Origin: Mycolicibacterium monacense | Lineage (GTDB): Bacteria > Actinomycetota > Actinomycetes > Mycobacteriales > Mycobacteriaceae | Reading direction: 5' to 3' | NCBI RefSeq assembly: GCF_010731575.1 | Contig: NZ_AP022617.1 | Coordinates: 2,356,001 to 2,420,000 of the forward strand | DNA: 64,000 nucleotides | In this document: one piece after another, positions 28,592 to 40,548 of the stretch | Numbering within the stretch: the first letter of the stretch is position 1 | How the letters are laid out: each line of letters begins with the position of its first letter | Notes under the pieces: model-generated | Seen by the model: the letters and a program-made list of their open reading frames with translations, nothing else | Told to the model about the DNA's origin: nothing | Database searches by the model: none | Translations under genes and position numbers: made by a program

Positions 28592-30618
28592 CCCGTCACC
28601 CTGCGTTGATCATCGTCGATCACCGCTGCCGCCGTGCCCGAATCGGCCGGTGCGGCCTGCGGCACGCCCAGCGCCTCGAGCACGGCACGTGCGGTGGTGA
28701 CCCCGATCCCGGGCACCGCGGTGATCTCCTCGACCGACGCCTCCTTCAGTCGCGCCACCGAACCGAAGTGCGTGACCAGCGCTTTGCGCCGGTGTTCGCC
28801 GAGACCGCGCACCGAGTCGAGCGCCGACGCCGTCATCCGCTTGGACCGCTTGCTGCGGTGATAGGTGATGGCGAAGCGATGCGCCTCGTCGCGAACCCGC
28901 TGCAGCAGGTAGAGGCCCTCGCTGTTGCGCGGGAGGATTATGGGTTCGGGCCCCAGATCTGACCCTGAGGGCACCCACACCTCCTCGAGGCGTTTGGCCA
29001 GCCCGATCACCGCCACGTCGCTGATCCCCAGCTCGTCGAGGACCGCCTGCGCCGCGTTGACCTGCGGTGCGCCGCCGTCGACGACGAACAGATTGGGCGG
29101 GTAGGCGAACTTCCGTGACTTTCCTTCGGCGGACAACTCCGTCGGGTGCTGGGTGTCGTGCAGGTGCCGGTAGAAGCGGCGCCGGGTTACCTCGGCGATG
29201 GAGGCGACGTCGTCGCTGCGGCCGTCGCCCGCGGCTTCGCGGATCGCGTAGTGCCGGTAGTCCGACTTGCGGGGCAGCCCGTCCTCGAACACCACCAGTG
29301 AGGCCACCACATCGGTGCCCTGGACGTGGCTGATGTCGATGCACTCGATCCGCAACGGGGCATCGGCCAACCCGAGTGTGTCCTGAATGCTCTGCAGCGC
29401 AGCGGTTCTCGCGGTGAAGTCGCCCGCCCGTTTCAGTTTGTGCTGGGCCAGCGCCTCTTTGGCGTTGCGCTGCACGGTCTCGAAGAGCGCCTTCTTGTCG
29501 CCGCGCTGCGGCACCCGCAGTGCCACCCGGGAGCCCCGCAGCTGCGACAGCCACTCGGTCAACTCGTCGGCATTGTCGGGCAGGCACGGCACCAGCACCT
29601 GACGCGGAACGGGATTGGTCGCCTCGTCCTGGCCGGAGTCGCCCGCATTGTCGCCGGCACTGCCGAGTTCGGCCTGATCACCGTAGAACTGGGTGAGGAA
29701 CTGTTCGACCAGCTGCCCCTCCCCGGATTCGCCGGGCTCGCCGGACTTCTCGACGATCCAGCCGCGCTGACCGCGCACCCGGCCGCCGCGAACGTGGAAC
29801 ACCTGCACCGCGGCCTCGAGATCGTCGTCGGCGAAGGCCACGACGTCGGCGTCGGTCCCGTCGCCGAACACCACGGTCTGCTTCTCCAGCGCGCGCCGCA
29901 GGGCGCCGATGTCGTCGCGCAGCCGCGCTGCCCGCTCGAAGTCGAGGTCCTCGGCGGCGGCGGTCATCTTCCGTTCCAGGTCGCGGACCAGGCGGTCGGT
30001 CTTACCCGCCAGGAAGTCGCAGAAATCCAGCACGATCTGGCGGTGCTGCTCGGCGCTGACCCGCCCGACGCACGGCGCCGAGCACTTGTCGATGTAGCCG
30101 AGCAGGCACGGACGGTCTATCTGGTTGTGCCGCTTGAACACTCCGGCCGAGCAGGTCCGCGCCGGGAACACCCGGGTGAGGAGGTCGACGGTCTCGCGGA
30201 TCGCCCAGGCGTGCGAGTACGGGCCGAAGTAGCGCACCCCCTTCTTACGCGGGCCGCGGTACACCTTCAGCCGCGGGAACTCCTCGTTGAGGGTGACGGC
30301 CAGCACCGGGTAGGACTTGTCGTCGCGGTAGCGGATGTTGAACCGCGGATCGAACTCCTTGATCCAGTTGTACTCGAGCTGCAGCGCCTCGACTTCGGTG
30401 TTGACGACGGTCCACTCGACCTTGGCCGCCGTCATCACCATCTGCCTGGTCCGCGGCGCCAGACCGGAGAGGTCGGCGAAGTACGAGTTCAACCGGCTGC
30501 GCAGGCTCTTCGCCTTGCCGACATAGATCACCCGGCCGTGCGGGTCGCGGAACCGGTAGACGCCCGGTTCGACGGGGATCGACCCGGGTGCGGGTCGGTA
30601 CGTCGATGGATCGGGCAC
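28588..30618 (-). CDS. uvrC: UvrABC excinuclease subunit C
   Basis: A 676-residue nuclease making the dual incisions of nucleotide excision repair. The order is: GIY-YIG domain ([22 protein letters not shown], 1-95), Cys cluster region, UVR helix (about 205-240, [14 protein letters not shown]), RNase H-like nuclease domain ([12 protein letters not shown]) and C-terminal tandem helix-hairpin-helix ([32 protein letters not shown]). The GTG at 30618 has TAACCT 6 bases upstream, so the operon mRNA is likely leaderless. It heads uvrC-rapZ-yvcK-whiA. Confidence 0.96.
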   Translation of the reverse strand: MPDPSTYRPAPGSIPVEPGVYRFRDPHGRVIYVGKAKSLRSRLNSYFADLSGLAPRTRQMVMTAAKVEWTVVNTEVEALQLEYNWIKEFDPRFNIRYRDDKSYPVLAVTLNEEFPRLKVYRGPRKKGVRYFGPYSHAWAIRETVDLLTRVFPARTCSAGVFKRHNQIDRPCLLGYIDKCSAPCVGRVSAEQHRQIVLDFCDFLAGKTDRLVRDLERKMTAAAEDLDFERAARLRDDIGALRRALEKQTVVFGDGTDADVVAFADDDLEAAVQVFHVRGGRVRGQRGWIVEKSGEPGESGEGQLVEQFLTQFYGDQAELGSAGDNAGDSGQDEATNPVPRQVLVPCLPDNADELTEWLSQLRGSRVALRVPQRGDKKALFETVQRNAKEALAQHKLKRAGDFTARTAALQSIQDTLGLADAPLRIECIDISHVQGTDVVASLVVFEDGLPRKSDYRHYAIREAAGDGRSDDVASIAEVTRRRFYRHLHDTQHPTELSAEGKSRKFAYPPNLFVVDGGAPQVNAAQAVLDELGISDVAVIGLAKRLEEVWVPSGSDLGPEPIILPRNSEGLYLLQRVRDEAHRFAITYHRSKRSKRMTASALDSVRGLGEHRRKALVTHFGSVARLKEASVEEITAVPGIGVTTARAVLEALGVPQAAPADSGTAAAVIDDDQRRVTG

Positions 30619-30624
30619 GCTCTT

Positions 30625-30630
30625 AGGTTA
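30625..30630 (-). promoter_or_regulatory. Candidate leaderless -10 element of uvrC
   Basis: TAACCT on the minus strand ends 6 bases before the GTG at 30618, with no Shine-Dalgarno. It would drive the uvrC-rapZ-yvcK-whiA operon. Confidence 0.5.
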
Positions 30631-30715
30631 CTGCCGCGGCGACAGCGGGTTGGAGCCGCGCGACCCGCCCGACAAGCCACGGCGTGACCTACGGACAGGT
30701 CGCGAGTGACTCCGC

Positions 30716-30721
30716 TACCGT
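30716..30721 (+). promoter_or_regulatory. Candidate leaderless -10 element of the gamma-glutamyltransferase gene
   Basis: TACCGT ends 6 bases before the GTG at 30728. Confidence 0.45.
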
Positions 30722-30727
30722 CGAAGG

Positions 30728-32692
30728 GTGCGGATACCGGCGTCGGTGCAGAAGGTGACCGCCCTGCTCGGAGGGGTCGTGTTGCTCATGGCCGGATGCT
30801 CCGATGCCGAGCAGGCTCCTCCCACCCCGCCTCCGGTGCCGTGCGAAATGGTGTCGAACGGCACTCCCACGCCCAAGACCCCCGCGGCCGCGCCCCCGGG
30901 GCAGGCCGGGGAAGACCTGGCCAACGAGCCGGAGGTGGGCACCGGGTACCGCAAGGACATGACGGCGGTGCGCACCGCTCGTTACTCGGTGTCGACGGCG
31001 AATCCGCTGGCCACCCAGGCCGCGTGCCGGGTGCTCCGCAACGGCGGCACCGCGGCCGATGCGATGGTGACCGCCCAGGCGACGCTCGGACTCGTCGAAC
31101 CCCAGTCCTCCGGCGTCGGCGGCGGTGGCTTCCTGCTGTACTACGACGCCGCATCGGGCGCGGTGCAGGCCTACGACGGCCGTGAGGTCGCCCCCGCCGC
31201 GGCCACGGAGAACTACCTGCGGTGGGTCAGCGACACCGACCGGACACCACCCAAACCCGATGCGCGGGCGTCCGGGCGTTCGATCGGCGTCCCCGGCATC
31301 GTGCGGCTCTTGCAGACCGCGCACGAGGCGCACGGGAAGACCACATGGCGTGAGCTGTTCGAACCGGCCGTCCAACTCGCCGACGGCGGCTTCGACGTCA
31401 GCCCCCGGCTGGCGGCGGCGATCTCCGACAGCCGGGCGGAACTGAGCGCCGACACCGCCGCCGGAAAGTACTTCCTCAACGCCGACGGCAAGCCGAAGAC
31501 CGCGGGCAGCCGCCTGACCAACCCCGCCTACGCCAAGACCCTGAGCGCGATCGCCTCCGACGGCGCCGACGCGTTCTACACGGGTGCGATCGCCGAGGCG
31601 GTCGTCGAGGCCGCGGCGGACACCTCGGGTGGACGCACCCCCAGCGCGATGACGCTGCAGGATCTCGCCGCGTACAAAGTCGAGGTCCGGCAGCCCCTGT
31701 GCCGTCCGTACCGCGGTAAGGAGATCTGCGGGATGCCGCCGCCGTCGTCGGGCGGTCTCGCGGTGCTTGCGACACTCGGGATGCTGGAGCGCTTCCCGAT
31801 GGCCGACCACCGCCCCGACGACATCGACCGCAACGGCGGCAGGCCCGACGCGATGGGCGTGCACCTCATCTCCGAGGCCGAGCGGCTGGCCTACGCGGAC
31901 CGGGACCGCTACGTCGCCGACACCGCGTTCGTGCCGCTGCCCGGCGGCACGGCGGACACGCTGCTGAACAGCGCCTACCTGGCCGGCCGCGCCGCACTGA
32001 TCAACGAGCAGCGCAGCATGGGCGTCGCCAAACCCGGAGAGTTCGGTCCGCCCGCCGCACCCACCCCGCAACCACGCGAGCACGGCACCAGCCAGGTCAG
32101 CATCGTCGACTCCTACGGGAACGCGGCGTCGCTGACCACCACCGTGGAGTCGCAGTTCGGCTCGTTCCACATGGTCGACGGGTTCCTGCTGAACAACCAG
32201 CTGACCGACTTCGCCGCCGAACCGGCGGGCCCCGACGGCGTACCCGTGGCCAACCGCGTGCAGCCGGGTAAGCGGCCGCGCAGCACCATGGCCCCGACGC
32301 TGGTCTTCGACGCTTCGACCGGTCCGCCCGGCACCAGGGGTCCGCTCTACGCGGTGCTCGGCTCCCCCGGCGGCGCGGTGATCATCCAGTTCGTGGTGAA
32401 AACCGTTGTCGGAATGTTGGATTGGGGTCTGGATCCGCAGCAGGCGGTGGGCATGGTGGATTTCGGGGCCGACAACAGCCCGGAGACCAACGTCGGCGGT
32501 GAACATCCCAACGTCGACATCGCCGACAACGGCGACCACGATCCGCTCGTGACAGGTCTGCGCAGACTCGGTCACCGCGTCGATCTGGCCGACCAGTCCA
32601 GTGGGCTGTCGGCGATCGTCCGCGACGACACCGGCTGGATCGGCGGCGCCGACCCACGCCGCGAGGGAATGGTCATGGGCGACGGCCGGTGA
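30728..32692 (+). CDS. ggtB: Gamma-glutamyltransferase, exported lipoprotein
   Basis: A 654-residue precursor of an Ntn-hydrolase that cleaves gamma-glutamyl bonds (glutathione and related peptides) outside the membrane. The signal peptide ends in LMAGC with lipid-anchored Cys24 and is followed by a Pro-rich linker. The large-subunit hallmark is EPQSSGVGGGGFLLYYDA. Autoprocessing would occur before Thr454 in EHGTSQVSIVD, releasing the small subunit with its own catalytic Thr. SQFGSFHMVDGFLLNNQLTDF and RPRSTMAPTLVFD are further family signatures. M. tuberculosis GgtB is encoded elsewhere (Rv2394), so this position differs. The stop overlaps the acetyltransferase start (GTGA). Confidence 0.92.
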   Translation: MRIPASVQKVTALLGGVVLLMAGCSDAEQAPPTPPPVPCEMVSNGTPTPKTPAAAPPGQAGEDLANEPEVGTGYRKDMTAVRTARYSVSTANPLATQAACRVLRNGGTAADAMVTAQATLGLVEPQSSGVGGGGFLLYYDAASGAVQAYDGREVAPAAATENYLRWVSDTDRTPPKPDARASGRSIGVPGIVRLLQTAHEAHGKTTWRELFEPAVQLADGGFDVSPRLAAAISDSRAELSADTAAGKYFLNADGKPKTAGSRLTNPAYAKTLSAIASDGADAFYTGAIAEAVVEAAADTSGGRTPSAMTLQDLAAYKVEVRQPLCRPYRGKEICGMPPPSSGGLAVLATLGMLERFPMADHRPDDIDRNGGRPDAMGVHLISEAERLAYADRDRYVADTAFVPLPGGTADTLLNSAYLAGRAALINEQRSMGVAKPGEFGPPAAPTPQPREHGTSQVSIVDSYGNAASLTTTVESQFGSFHMVDGFLLNNQLTDFAAEPAGPDGVPVANRVQPGKRPRSTMAPTLVFDASTGPPGTRGPLYAVLGSPGGAVIIQFVVKTVVGMLDWGLDPQQAVGMVDFGADNSPETNVGGEHPNVDIADNGDHDPLVTGLRRLGHRVDLADQSSGLSAIVRDDTGWIGGADPRREGMVMGDGR

Positions 32693-33138
32693 CCGCACCG
32701 CACGTCACCCAGCTGACAGAAGCCGACTGGCAGCAGTTCGCCGTGGTGCGGTTGCGGGCGCTGACCGATTCGCTCGGTGTCGACGACCCGCAGTACCGGC
32801 ACGAGTCCTCCTTCACCGCCACGCAGTGGCGCCGCCGACTGCGCGAACACGCCCAGTTCGCGGTCCTCGCCGACGGCCGTCCGGTCGGTCTGATCAGCGC
32901 CCAGCGCGAGAGCACGCAGTCGGTCTACCTGTACTCGCTGTGGCTGGACCCGGATGCGCGCGGACACGGGCTGGCCCGCCCACTGGTCGAGGCGGCGGTG
33001 GACTGGGCGCGCAGCCAGCGGGCGCACACCGTGACGCTGCGGGTGGCCGCCGACAATGCGGTGGCGCGTGCGGTGTACGAGAGCGTCGGGTTCCGGATCT
33101 CGGCCGCGACCGTCGGCCCGCGCCACGAACTGGCCATG

Positions 33139-33153
<15 letters not shown>
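32689..33153 (+). CDS. GNAT-family N-acetyltransferase
   Basis: A 154-residue cytoplasmic acetyltransferase. The acetyl-CoA site is LDPDARGHGLARPLVEAA (about 85-102, R/QxxGxG/A form), followed by VTLRVAADNAVARAVYESVGF. The acceptor substrate is not predictable. It starts in the stop of ggtB (GTGA overlap), so the pair is co-translated. Its last 15 bases overlap the convergent PH-domain gene. Confidence 0.88.
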
Positions 33154-35380
<2,227 letters not shown>

Positions 35381-35489
35381 TGTCTGCCACCCTTACCGGT
35401 TCCCGAATCCGCAGAACCAGGAAAAATCAACGTCTCAGCTTCAGTATGAACCACCGGAGCGGGCCGATTATTGCCAGTGCTACTCGGCG

Positions 35490-36101
35490 TCACTCACGGG
35501 ACGTGCTCATCAAGCGTTCGACGTATTTGGCGATGACGTCGACCTCCAGGTTCACCCGGGTGCCGATCGGCGCCGTGCCGAGGATGGTGAGTTCCCGTGT
35601 GGTGGGGATCAACGACACCTCGAACCAGTCGTTTTCCGAGGCGCGACCCAGCGCGGACACGGTCAGCGAGACCCCGTCGACGGTGATCGACCCCTTCTCC
35701 ACGACGTAGCGCGCCAGCGCCGTCGGCAGCGCGATGCGCACCACCTCCCAGTGCTCCGAGGGTGTGCGCGCAATCACATGCCCGGTGCCGTCGACGTGGC
35801 CCTGCACGATGTGCCCGCCCAGGCGGCTGTTGACCGCGGCGGCGCGTTCGAGGTTGACCCGGCTGCCCACGCCCACATCGCCGAGGCTGGAGCGGTCCAG
35901 GGTCTCACCCATCACATCGGCGCTGAACACGCCGCCGGGCTGGATCTCCACCACGGTCAGGCACACCCCGTTGACCGCGATCGAGTCGCCGTGGCCGGCG
36001 TCGGCGGTGACGACCGGCCCGCGGATCACCAACCGGGCCGCATCCGTGAGGTCTTCTTTGCCGACGACCTCGCCGACTTCTTCGACGATTCCCGTGAACA
36101 C
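35490..36101 (-). CDS. ribC: Riboflavin synthase alpha chain
   Basis: A 203-residue enzyme that dismutates two lumazine molecules to riboflavin. Two lumazine-binding repeats (about 1-97 and 98-192) are visible, starting MFTGIVEEVG and GHIVQGHVDGTGHV. It leads the ribC-ribBA-ribH-PH block. The GTG at 36101 has TAGCCT 6 bases upstream and no Shine-Dalgarno, so the message appears leaderless. It diverges from lprG across 83 bases. Confidence 0.94.
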   Translation of the reverse strand: MFTGIVEEVGEVVGKEDLTDAARLVIRGPVVTADAGHGDSIAVNGVCLTVVEIQPGGVFSADVMGETLDRSSLGDVGVGSRVNLERAAAVNSRLGGHIVQGHVDGTGHVIARTPSEHWEVVRIALPTALARYVVEKGSITVDGVSLTVSALGRASENDWFEVSLIPTTRELTILGTAPIGTRVNLEVDVIAKYVERLMSTSRE

Positions 36102-36107
36102 CCGACC

Positions 36108-36113
36108 AGGCTA
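36108..36113 (-). promoter_or_regulatory. Candidate leaderless -10 element of ribC
   Basis: TAGCCT on the minus strand ends 6 bases before the GTG at 36101. Confidence 0.45.
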
Positions 36114-36172
36114 GTCCCCGCGCAACGGGGTCCGCGCCGACCGCGCAACCGGATCCCCGGGTCGCCACCCTC

Positions 36173-36178
36173 TACGAT
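36173..36178 (+). promoter_or_regulatory. Candidate leaderless -10 element of lprG
   Basis: TACGAT ends 6 bases before the ATG at 36185; no Shine-Dalgarno is present. Confidence 0.45.
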
Positions 36179-36184
36179 GCAGTC

Positions 36185-36895
36185 ATGCCGACGAGCCCTC
36201 GCCATGCCGCCCAGGCCCTGATCGCCGTCCTCCTCGCCGCCGCGATGTTCGTCGCGGGTTGCTCCTCGTCGTCGGAGGACGCCGACAAACCACTTCCGGA
36301 TGCAGCGACGTTGCTCCAGGACTCCACTCAGACCACCCGTGACCTCCAGAGCGTGCACCTGAACCTGACGGTGCAGGGCACGATCGAGGAGTTGCCGATC
36401 GAATCGCTGGAAGGCGATCTGACCAACACCCCGGCGGTGGCCGCCTCGGGTAAGGCGAACATCGTCTTCCTCGGCCAGCGCCTCGACGGCGTCGAGTTCG
36501 TCGTCGCCGACGGCAACCTCTACGGGGCCATCAGCGCGGGCAGCTTCCAGGACTTCGGCCCCGCCGTCGACATCTACGACGTCGCGGCCATCCTCAGTCC
36601 CGACAAGGGCCTGGCCAACGTGCTCTCCAACTTCAGCGATCCGAAGTCCGAGGGCCGCGAGACCGTCAGCGGTGTGGACACCGTGCGGGTGACCGGCACG
36701 GTCAGCGCCGAGGCCGTCAACGCGATCGCCCCCCAGATCGGCGCGACCGGCCCGGTGCCCGCGGTGGCCTGGATCGAAGAAGAGGGCAGCCACAACCTGG
36801 CGCAGGTCAAGTTGGAGCCCAGCGCGGGCAACAGCGTCACGATGACGCTGTCGGACTGGGGTAAGCAGGTCACCGTCACAAAGCCGGCGGTGTGA
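36185..36895 (+). CDS. lprG: Lipoarabinomannan/triacylglyceride carrier lipoprotein LprG
   Basis: A 236-residue lipoprotein. The signal peptide ends in FVAGC with lipid-anchored Cys26. The mature LolA/LppX-like fold has a hydrophobic cavity that carries triacylated glycolipids to the cell surface. [22 protein letters not shown] and the C-terminal [18 protein letters not shown] fit the family. It overlaps the P55 start (TGATG). The pair is a conserved mycobacterial lipid-export and drug-tolerance operon. Confidence 0.94.
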   Translation: MPTSPRHAAQALIAVLLAAAMFVAGCSSSSEDADKPLPDAATLLQDSTQTTRDLQSVHLNLTVQGTIEELPIESLEGDLTNTPAVAASGKANIVFLGQRLDGVEFVVADGNLYGAISAGSFQDFGPAVDIYDVAAILSPDKGLANVLSNFSDPKSEGRETVSGVDTVRVTGTVSAEAVNAIAPQIGATGPVPAVAWIEEEGSHNLAQVKLEPSAGNSVTMTLSDWGKQVTVTKPAV

Positions 36896-38562
36896 TGCAG
36901 CCCACCGAGGTCGGGCCGGCCATCGCACCGGCGAACAGCCGAAGCCGTCGGATCGCGATCAGCGCGGGCAGTCTCGCGGTCCTGCTCGGCGCGCTCGACA
37001 CCTATGTCGTCATCGCGATCATCCGCGACATCATGTTCGACATCGGGATCGCGATAAACCAGATCCAACGCGTCACGCCGATCATCACCGGGTACCTGCT
37101 CGGCTACATCGCCGCGATGCCGCTGCTGGGCCGGGCGTCCGACCGGTTCGGACGCAAGCTGGTGCTGCAGCTCAGCCTGGCCGGCTTCGCGATCGGGTCG
37201 GTGGTCACGGCGTTGTCGAATGACCTGACACCCATGGTGATCGGCCGCTTCATCCAGGGTGTGGCCAGCGGCGCACTGCTGCCGGTCACCCTGGCACTGG
37301 CCGCCGACCTGTGGGCGACCCGCAACCGCGCCTCGGTGCTCGGCGGGATCGGCGCGGCGCAGGAACTGGGCAGCGTGCTGGGCCCGCTCTACGGAATCGC
37401 CGTGGTGGCCGCGCTGAGCACCTGGCGTGACGTGTTCTGGATCAACGTGCCGCTCGCGGCGATCGCGATGGTGCTGATCCACTTCAGCCTGCCTGCCCGT
37501 CTCAAACCGGAGCGACCGGAGAAGGTCGACGTGGTCGGCGGCGTCCTGCTGGCGATTGCGCTCGGCCTGTCGGTGATCGGCCTGTACAACCCGGCCCCCG
37601 ACGGCAAACAGATCCTGCCCGACTACGGCCCGCCGACGCTGATCGGCGCCGTCGCCGCGTTCGTGGCCTTCTTCGTGTGGGAGCGATTCGCCCGCACCCG
37701 TCTGATCGAACCGGCCGGTGTGCACTTCCGGCCGTTCCTGGCGGCGTTGGGCGCGTCGCTCTGCGCGGGTGCGGCGCTGATGGTCACGCTGGTCAACGTC
37801 GAACTCTTCGGCCAGGGCGTGCTCGGCAAGGATCAGACGGAGGCCGTCCTGCTCCTGCTTCGGTTCCTGATCGCCCTGCCGATCGGAGCGCTGCTCGGTG
37901 GCTGGCTGGCCAGCCGCATCGGTGACCGGCTGGTGGCGTTCGCCGGCCTGATGATCGCCGCGGGCGGATACCTGTTGATCTCGAAGTGGCCGGTCGACCT
38001 GCTCTCGGCCCGTCACGATCTCGGGTTCGTCACCCTGCCGGTCCTCGACACCGACCTGGTGATCGCCGGGATCGGCCTCGGCCTGGTGATCGGTCCGCTG
38101 ACGTCGGCGTCGCTGCGGGTGGTGCCCGCCGCACAGCACGGCATCGCGTCGGCCGCGGTGGTGGTGTCCCGGATGATCGGCATGCTGATCGGGCTGGCGG
38201 CGCTGTCCGCGTGGGGGCTGTACCGGCTCAACCAGCACCTGCAGACGCTGCCGTTCCCGCCCGGGGCCGACACGCTGGCCGAGCGGTTGGCCGCCGAGGC
38301 GGACCGCTACCGCGCGGCGTACGTGCTGCAGTACGGCGACATCTTCATCGTCACCACGATCATCTGTGTGGTCGGCGCACTGCTCGGGCTGCTGATCAGC
38401 GGCAGGAACGAGCATGCGGACGAGTCCCCGGTGCCCGTGGGTGCCGATCACGGGGACGATGCGCCCACCCAGTTCATCAACGTGGCAGGCGCCTCGGGAG
38501 ACGCCGATCAGACCACGCGCCTACCGCGGCAGACACCGGGCAGGCACCGCGACGAAGTCTGA
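36895..38562 (+). CDS. MFS efflux/triacylglyceride exporter P55
   Basis: A 555-residue membrane protein of the DHA2-type major facilitator superfamily with about 14 helices. [21 protein letters not shown] opens helix 1; loop 2-3 is [29 protein letters not shown] is the motif C region. It is the Rv1410c (P55) homologue and is somewhat longer than the 518 of M. tuberculosis because of an extended N-terminus and a charged C-tail. It works with LprG. The ATG at 36895 overlaps the lprG stop; a GTG one codon earlier is possible. It ends one base before the convergent small gene. Confidence 0.92.
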   Translation: MQPTEVGPAIAPANSRSRRIAISAGSLAVLLGALDTYVVIAIIRDIMFDIGIAINQIQRVTPIITGYLLGYIAAMPLLGRASDRFGRKLVLQLSLAGFAIGSVVTALSNDLTPMVIGRFIQGVASGALLPVTLALAADLWATRNRASVLGGIGAAQELGSVLGPLYGIAVVAALSTWRDVFWINVPLAAIAMVLIHFSLPARLKPERPEKVDVVGGVLLAIALGLSVIGLYNPAPDGKQILPDYGPPTLIGAVAAFVAFFVWERFARTRLIEPAGVHFRPFLAALGASLCAGAALMVTLVNVELFGQGVLGKDQTEAVLLLLRFLIALPIGALLGGWLASRIGDRLVAFAGLMIAAGGYLLISKWPVDLLSARHDLGFVTLPVLDTDLVIAGIGLGLVIGPLTSASLRVVPAAQHGIASAAVVVSRMIGMLIGLAALSAWGLYRLNQHLQTLPFPPGADTLAERLAAEADRYRAAYVLQYGDIFIVTTIICVVGALLGLLISGRNEHADESPVPVGADHGDDAPTQFINVAGASGDADQTTRLPRQTPGRHRDEV

Positions 38563-38563
38563 G

Positions 38564-38716
38564 TCAGCAGCGCTCGATACCGGGCCGGAGCAGGCGGTGG
38601 CCCTCCCGGGCGTCGGGACGGCCGGGGAGCACGCCGCGCAGCGGACCCCAGACGAACGACCCCACGGCGCGGGGTGCGGCGGCCGGGATGCTGAACCATT
38701 CCTGTAGTGCAGTCAC
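38564..38716 (-). CDS. Small hypothetical protein, 50 aa
   Basis: A 50-residue basic protein beginning VTALQEWFSIPAAAPRAVG and ending RLLRPGIERC. It has no obvious domain and only a mildly hydrophobic middle (SFVWGPLRGVLPG). The GTG at 38716 has AAAGGA at 8 bases, a good Shine-Dalgarno. A 9-codon frame (ATG at 38742) ends over this start (GTGA) and could couple its translation. A palindrome-bearing promoter lies about 60 bases upstream. I do not recognise it. Confidence 0.5.
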   Translation of the reverse strand: MTALQEWFSIPAAAPRAVGSFVWGPLRGVLPGRPDAREGHRLLRPGIERC

Positions 38717-38771
38717 GCGTGACGTCCTTTGTTCGTGCTCATCGCGCGCACATCGTCGGTGAAAGCGCTTT

Positions 38772-38785
38772 GGTACAAGTGTACC
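38772..38785. promoter_or_regulatory. Perfect palindrome overlapping a -10 element
   Basis: GGTACAAGTGTACC has 6-bp arms and a 2-base centre. On the minus strand it contains TACACT (38779-38784), a good -10 whose transcript would start about 30 bases before the 9-codon frame and 56 before the 50-aa gene. The overlap suggests an operator. Confidence 0.5.
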
Positions 38786-38867
38786 GAGAGACGCCACCGA
38801 ATTGGCTTTCCCCAGTTGGGGGCATGTCGGCTGTTCACTGTGAGTTTGCCCGACGGTCGGGCTGGGC

Positions 38868-39869
38868 TCAGCCGGGCACCAGTGAGAGCAGGACGTCGGG
38901 CCCGATCGGGGTGATCCCGTCGAAGCGCCACCGCTGGGCGTGGGCGATGCTCAGCACGCCGACGTCGTCGACGGCGGTGACCGGCCCGCCGAGCAGGATC
39001 GGCGCGACGTAGGCCACGATCCGGTCGATCGCCCCGGCCCGCAGGAACGCCCCCGCCAGTGTCGGCCCGCCCTCGAGGATGACGTCGGTGCGATCGGACA
39101 GCGCCCGCAGCACCTCCTGCGGGTCACGGGTGCGGATCACCATGGTGCGCGAATCATCGTTCAGCACACGCGAATCCGAGGAGATCTCGCGCTTGCCGAC
39201 CACCACCCGCAGGGGTTGGCGTTCGGCCAGGCTGCCGTCGGGCAGCCGCGCGGTCAGCACCGGATCGTCGACGAGCACCGTGCCGGTGCCGACGACGATC
39301 GCATCCGCGACCGCCCTGCGGCGGTGCACGTCGGTCCTGGCCGCCTCGCTGGTGATCCACTGGCTGCTGCCGTCGGCGGCGGCGCTGCGGCCGTCCACGC
39401 TCGTGGCGAACTTCCAGGTCACGTGGGGTTTACCGGTGCGCTGTTTGTGCAGCCACTCCCGCAGCACCCCGCCGGCGACGGCATCGCCGAGCACCCCGGC
39501 GGTCACGGTGACACCGGATTCACCGAGCCGGGCCGCTCCCCCGGCCGCCACCGGATTCGGATCGGGCACCGCGTACACGACGGCCGAAACCTCCGCTGCC
39601 AGAAGGGCATCCACGCACGGTGGGGTCCGGCCGTGATGGTTGCAGGGCTCCAGCGTCACCACCGCGGTGCCGCCGGCCGCCTTCCGTCCGGCGCGCCGCA
39701 ACGCCATCACCTCGGCGTGCGGGCCACCTGGCGGCTGGGTCGCACCCACCCCGGCGACCTCACCGTCGGCGTCCAGGATGACCGCGCCGACAGGCGGATT
39801 CGGATACGTGCCGCCCTTGACGCGGTCGGCCTGTTCGACGGCCAGCGCCATCGCGGCCTCGGGAGTCAT
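38868..39869 (-). CDS. ribG: Bifunctional riboflavin deaminase/reductase
   Basis: A 333-residue enzyme doing the second and third riboflavin steps. The N-terminal cytidine-deaminase-like domain has zinc ligands in HAE (51-53) and PCNHHGRTPPC (Cys76, Cys85). The C-terminal reductase (about 145-333) has TWKFATSVDGRSAAADGSSQWITS and LEGGPTLAGAFLRAG. The usual EPCSH is EPCNH here, a mild variation. The start overlaps the rpe stop (ATGA). It is the last gene of fmt-rsmB-rpe-ribG and is separated from the other rib genes by lprG-P55. Confidence 0.94.
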   Translation of the reverse strand: MTPEAAMALAVEQADRVKGGTYPNPPVGAVILDADGEVAGVGATQPPGGPHAEVMALRRAGRKAAGGTAVVTLEPCNHHGRTPPCVDALLAAEVSAVVYAVPDPNPVAAGGAARLGESGVTVTAGVLGDAVAGGVLREWLHKQRTGKPHVTWKFATSVDGRSAAADGSSQWITSEAARTDVHRRRAVADAIVVGTGTVLVDDPVLTARLPDGSLAERQPLRVVVGKREISSDSRVLNDDSRTMVIRTRDPQEVLRALSDRTDVILEGGPTLAGAFLRAGAIDRIVAYVAPILLGGPVTAVDDVGVLSIAHAQRWRFDGITPIGPDVLLSLVPG

Positions 39870-40543
39870 CAGGACAGATGTTTGGACGCGGCGCCGGCCT
39901 GCTCGCGCAGCGAACGCACCGCCGCGGCCGGGTCCTGCGCGCTGTACACGGCGGATCCGGCGACGAAACAGTCGACCCCGGCCTCCGCGGCGGCGGCGAT
40001 GGTGTCTTCGTTGATGCCGCCGTCGATCTCGACCAGCACGGTCAGCTCACCGGAGTCGACCAGGCGCCGCACGATGCCCACCTTCGGGAGCACCTCGGGG
40101 ATGAATTTCTGCCCGCCGAAACCGGGTTCGACCGACATGACCAGCAGGGTGTCGAACTCCCGCAGGATCTCCAGGTAGGGATCGATCGGGGTGCCCGGTT
40201 TCACCGCGAGCCCGGCCTTCGCGCCGGCGGCGCGGATGTCGCGGGCGACCGCGATCGGATTGTCGGTGGCCTCGGCGTGGAACGTGACGTTGTGCGCCCC
40301 AGCCTCGGCGTACGGCGGCGCCCACCGCTCGGGGTTCTCGATCATCAGGTGGCAGTCCATCGGGATGTCGGTCACATTCAGCAGGGACTCCACCACCGGC
40401 AGCCCGAGGGTCAGGTTCGGGACGAAGTGGTTGTCCATGACGTCGACGTGCAGCCAGTCGGCGCCGGTGACCGCGGCGGTCTCGTCCGCGAGCCGGGCGA
40501 AGTCGGCGGACAGGATCGACGGTGCGATGAGGGGGTGCGCCAT
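39869..40543 (-). CDS. rpe: Ribulose-phosphate 3-epimerase
   Basis: A 224-residue TIM-barrel enzyme interconverting ribulose-5- and xylulose-5-phosphate. [14 protein letters not shown] opens it; [16 protein letters not shown] has metal/catalytic residues, as do [10 protein letters not shown] and [26 protein letters not shown] and FVAGSAVY complete the phosphate site. The ATG at 40543 gives the conserved MAHPLIAPS start; longer in-frame sequence lies inside rsmB. It starts 5 bases after rsmB and overlaps ribG. Confidence 0.95.
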   Translation of the reverse strand: MAHPLIAPSILSADFARLADETAAVTGADWLHVDVMDNHFVPNLTLGLPVVESLLNVTDIPMDCHLMIENPERWAPPYAEAGAHNVTFHAEATDNPIAVARDIRAAGAKAGLAVKPGTPIDPYLEILREFDTLLVMSVEPGFGGQKFIPEVLPKVGIVRRLVDSGELTVLVEIDGGINEDTIAAAAEAGVDCFVAGSAVYSAQDPAAAVRSLREQAGAASKHLS

Positions 40544-40548
40544 GCGGA

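Noticed and set aside
35381..35489. FMN riboswitch between ribC and ribBA
   Set aside because: The conserved RFN boxes are not present here, nor in the ribC/lprG gap or before ribG.
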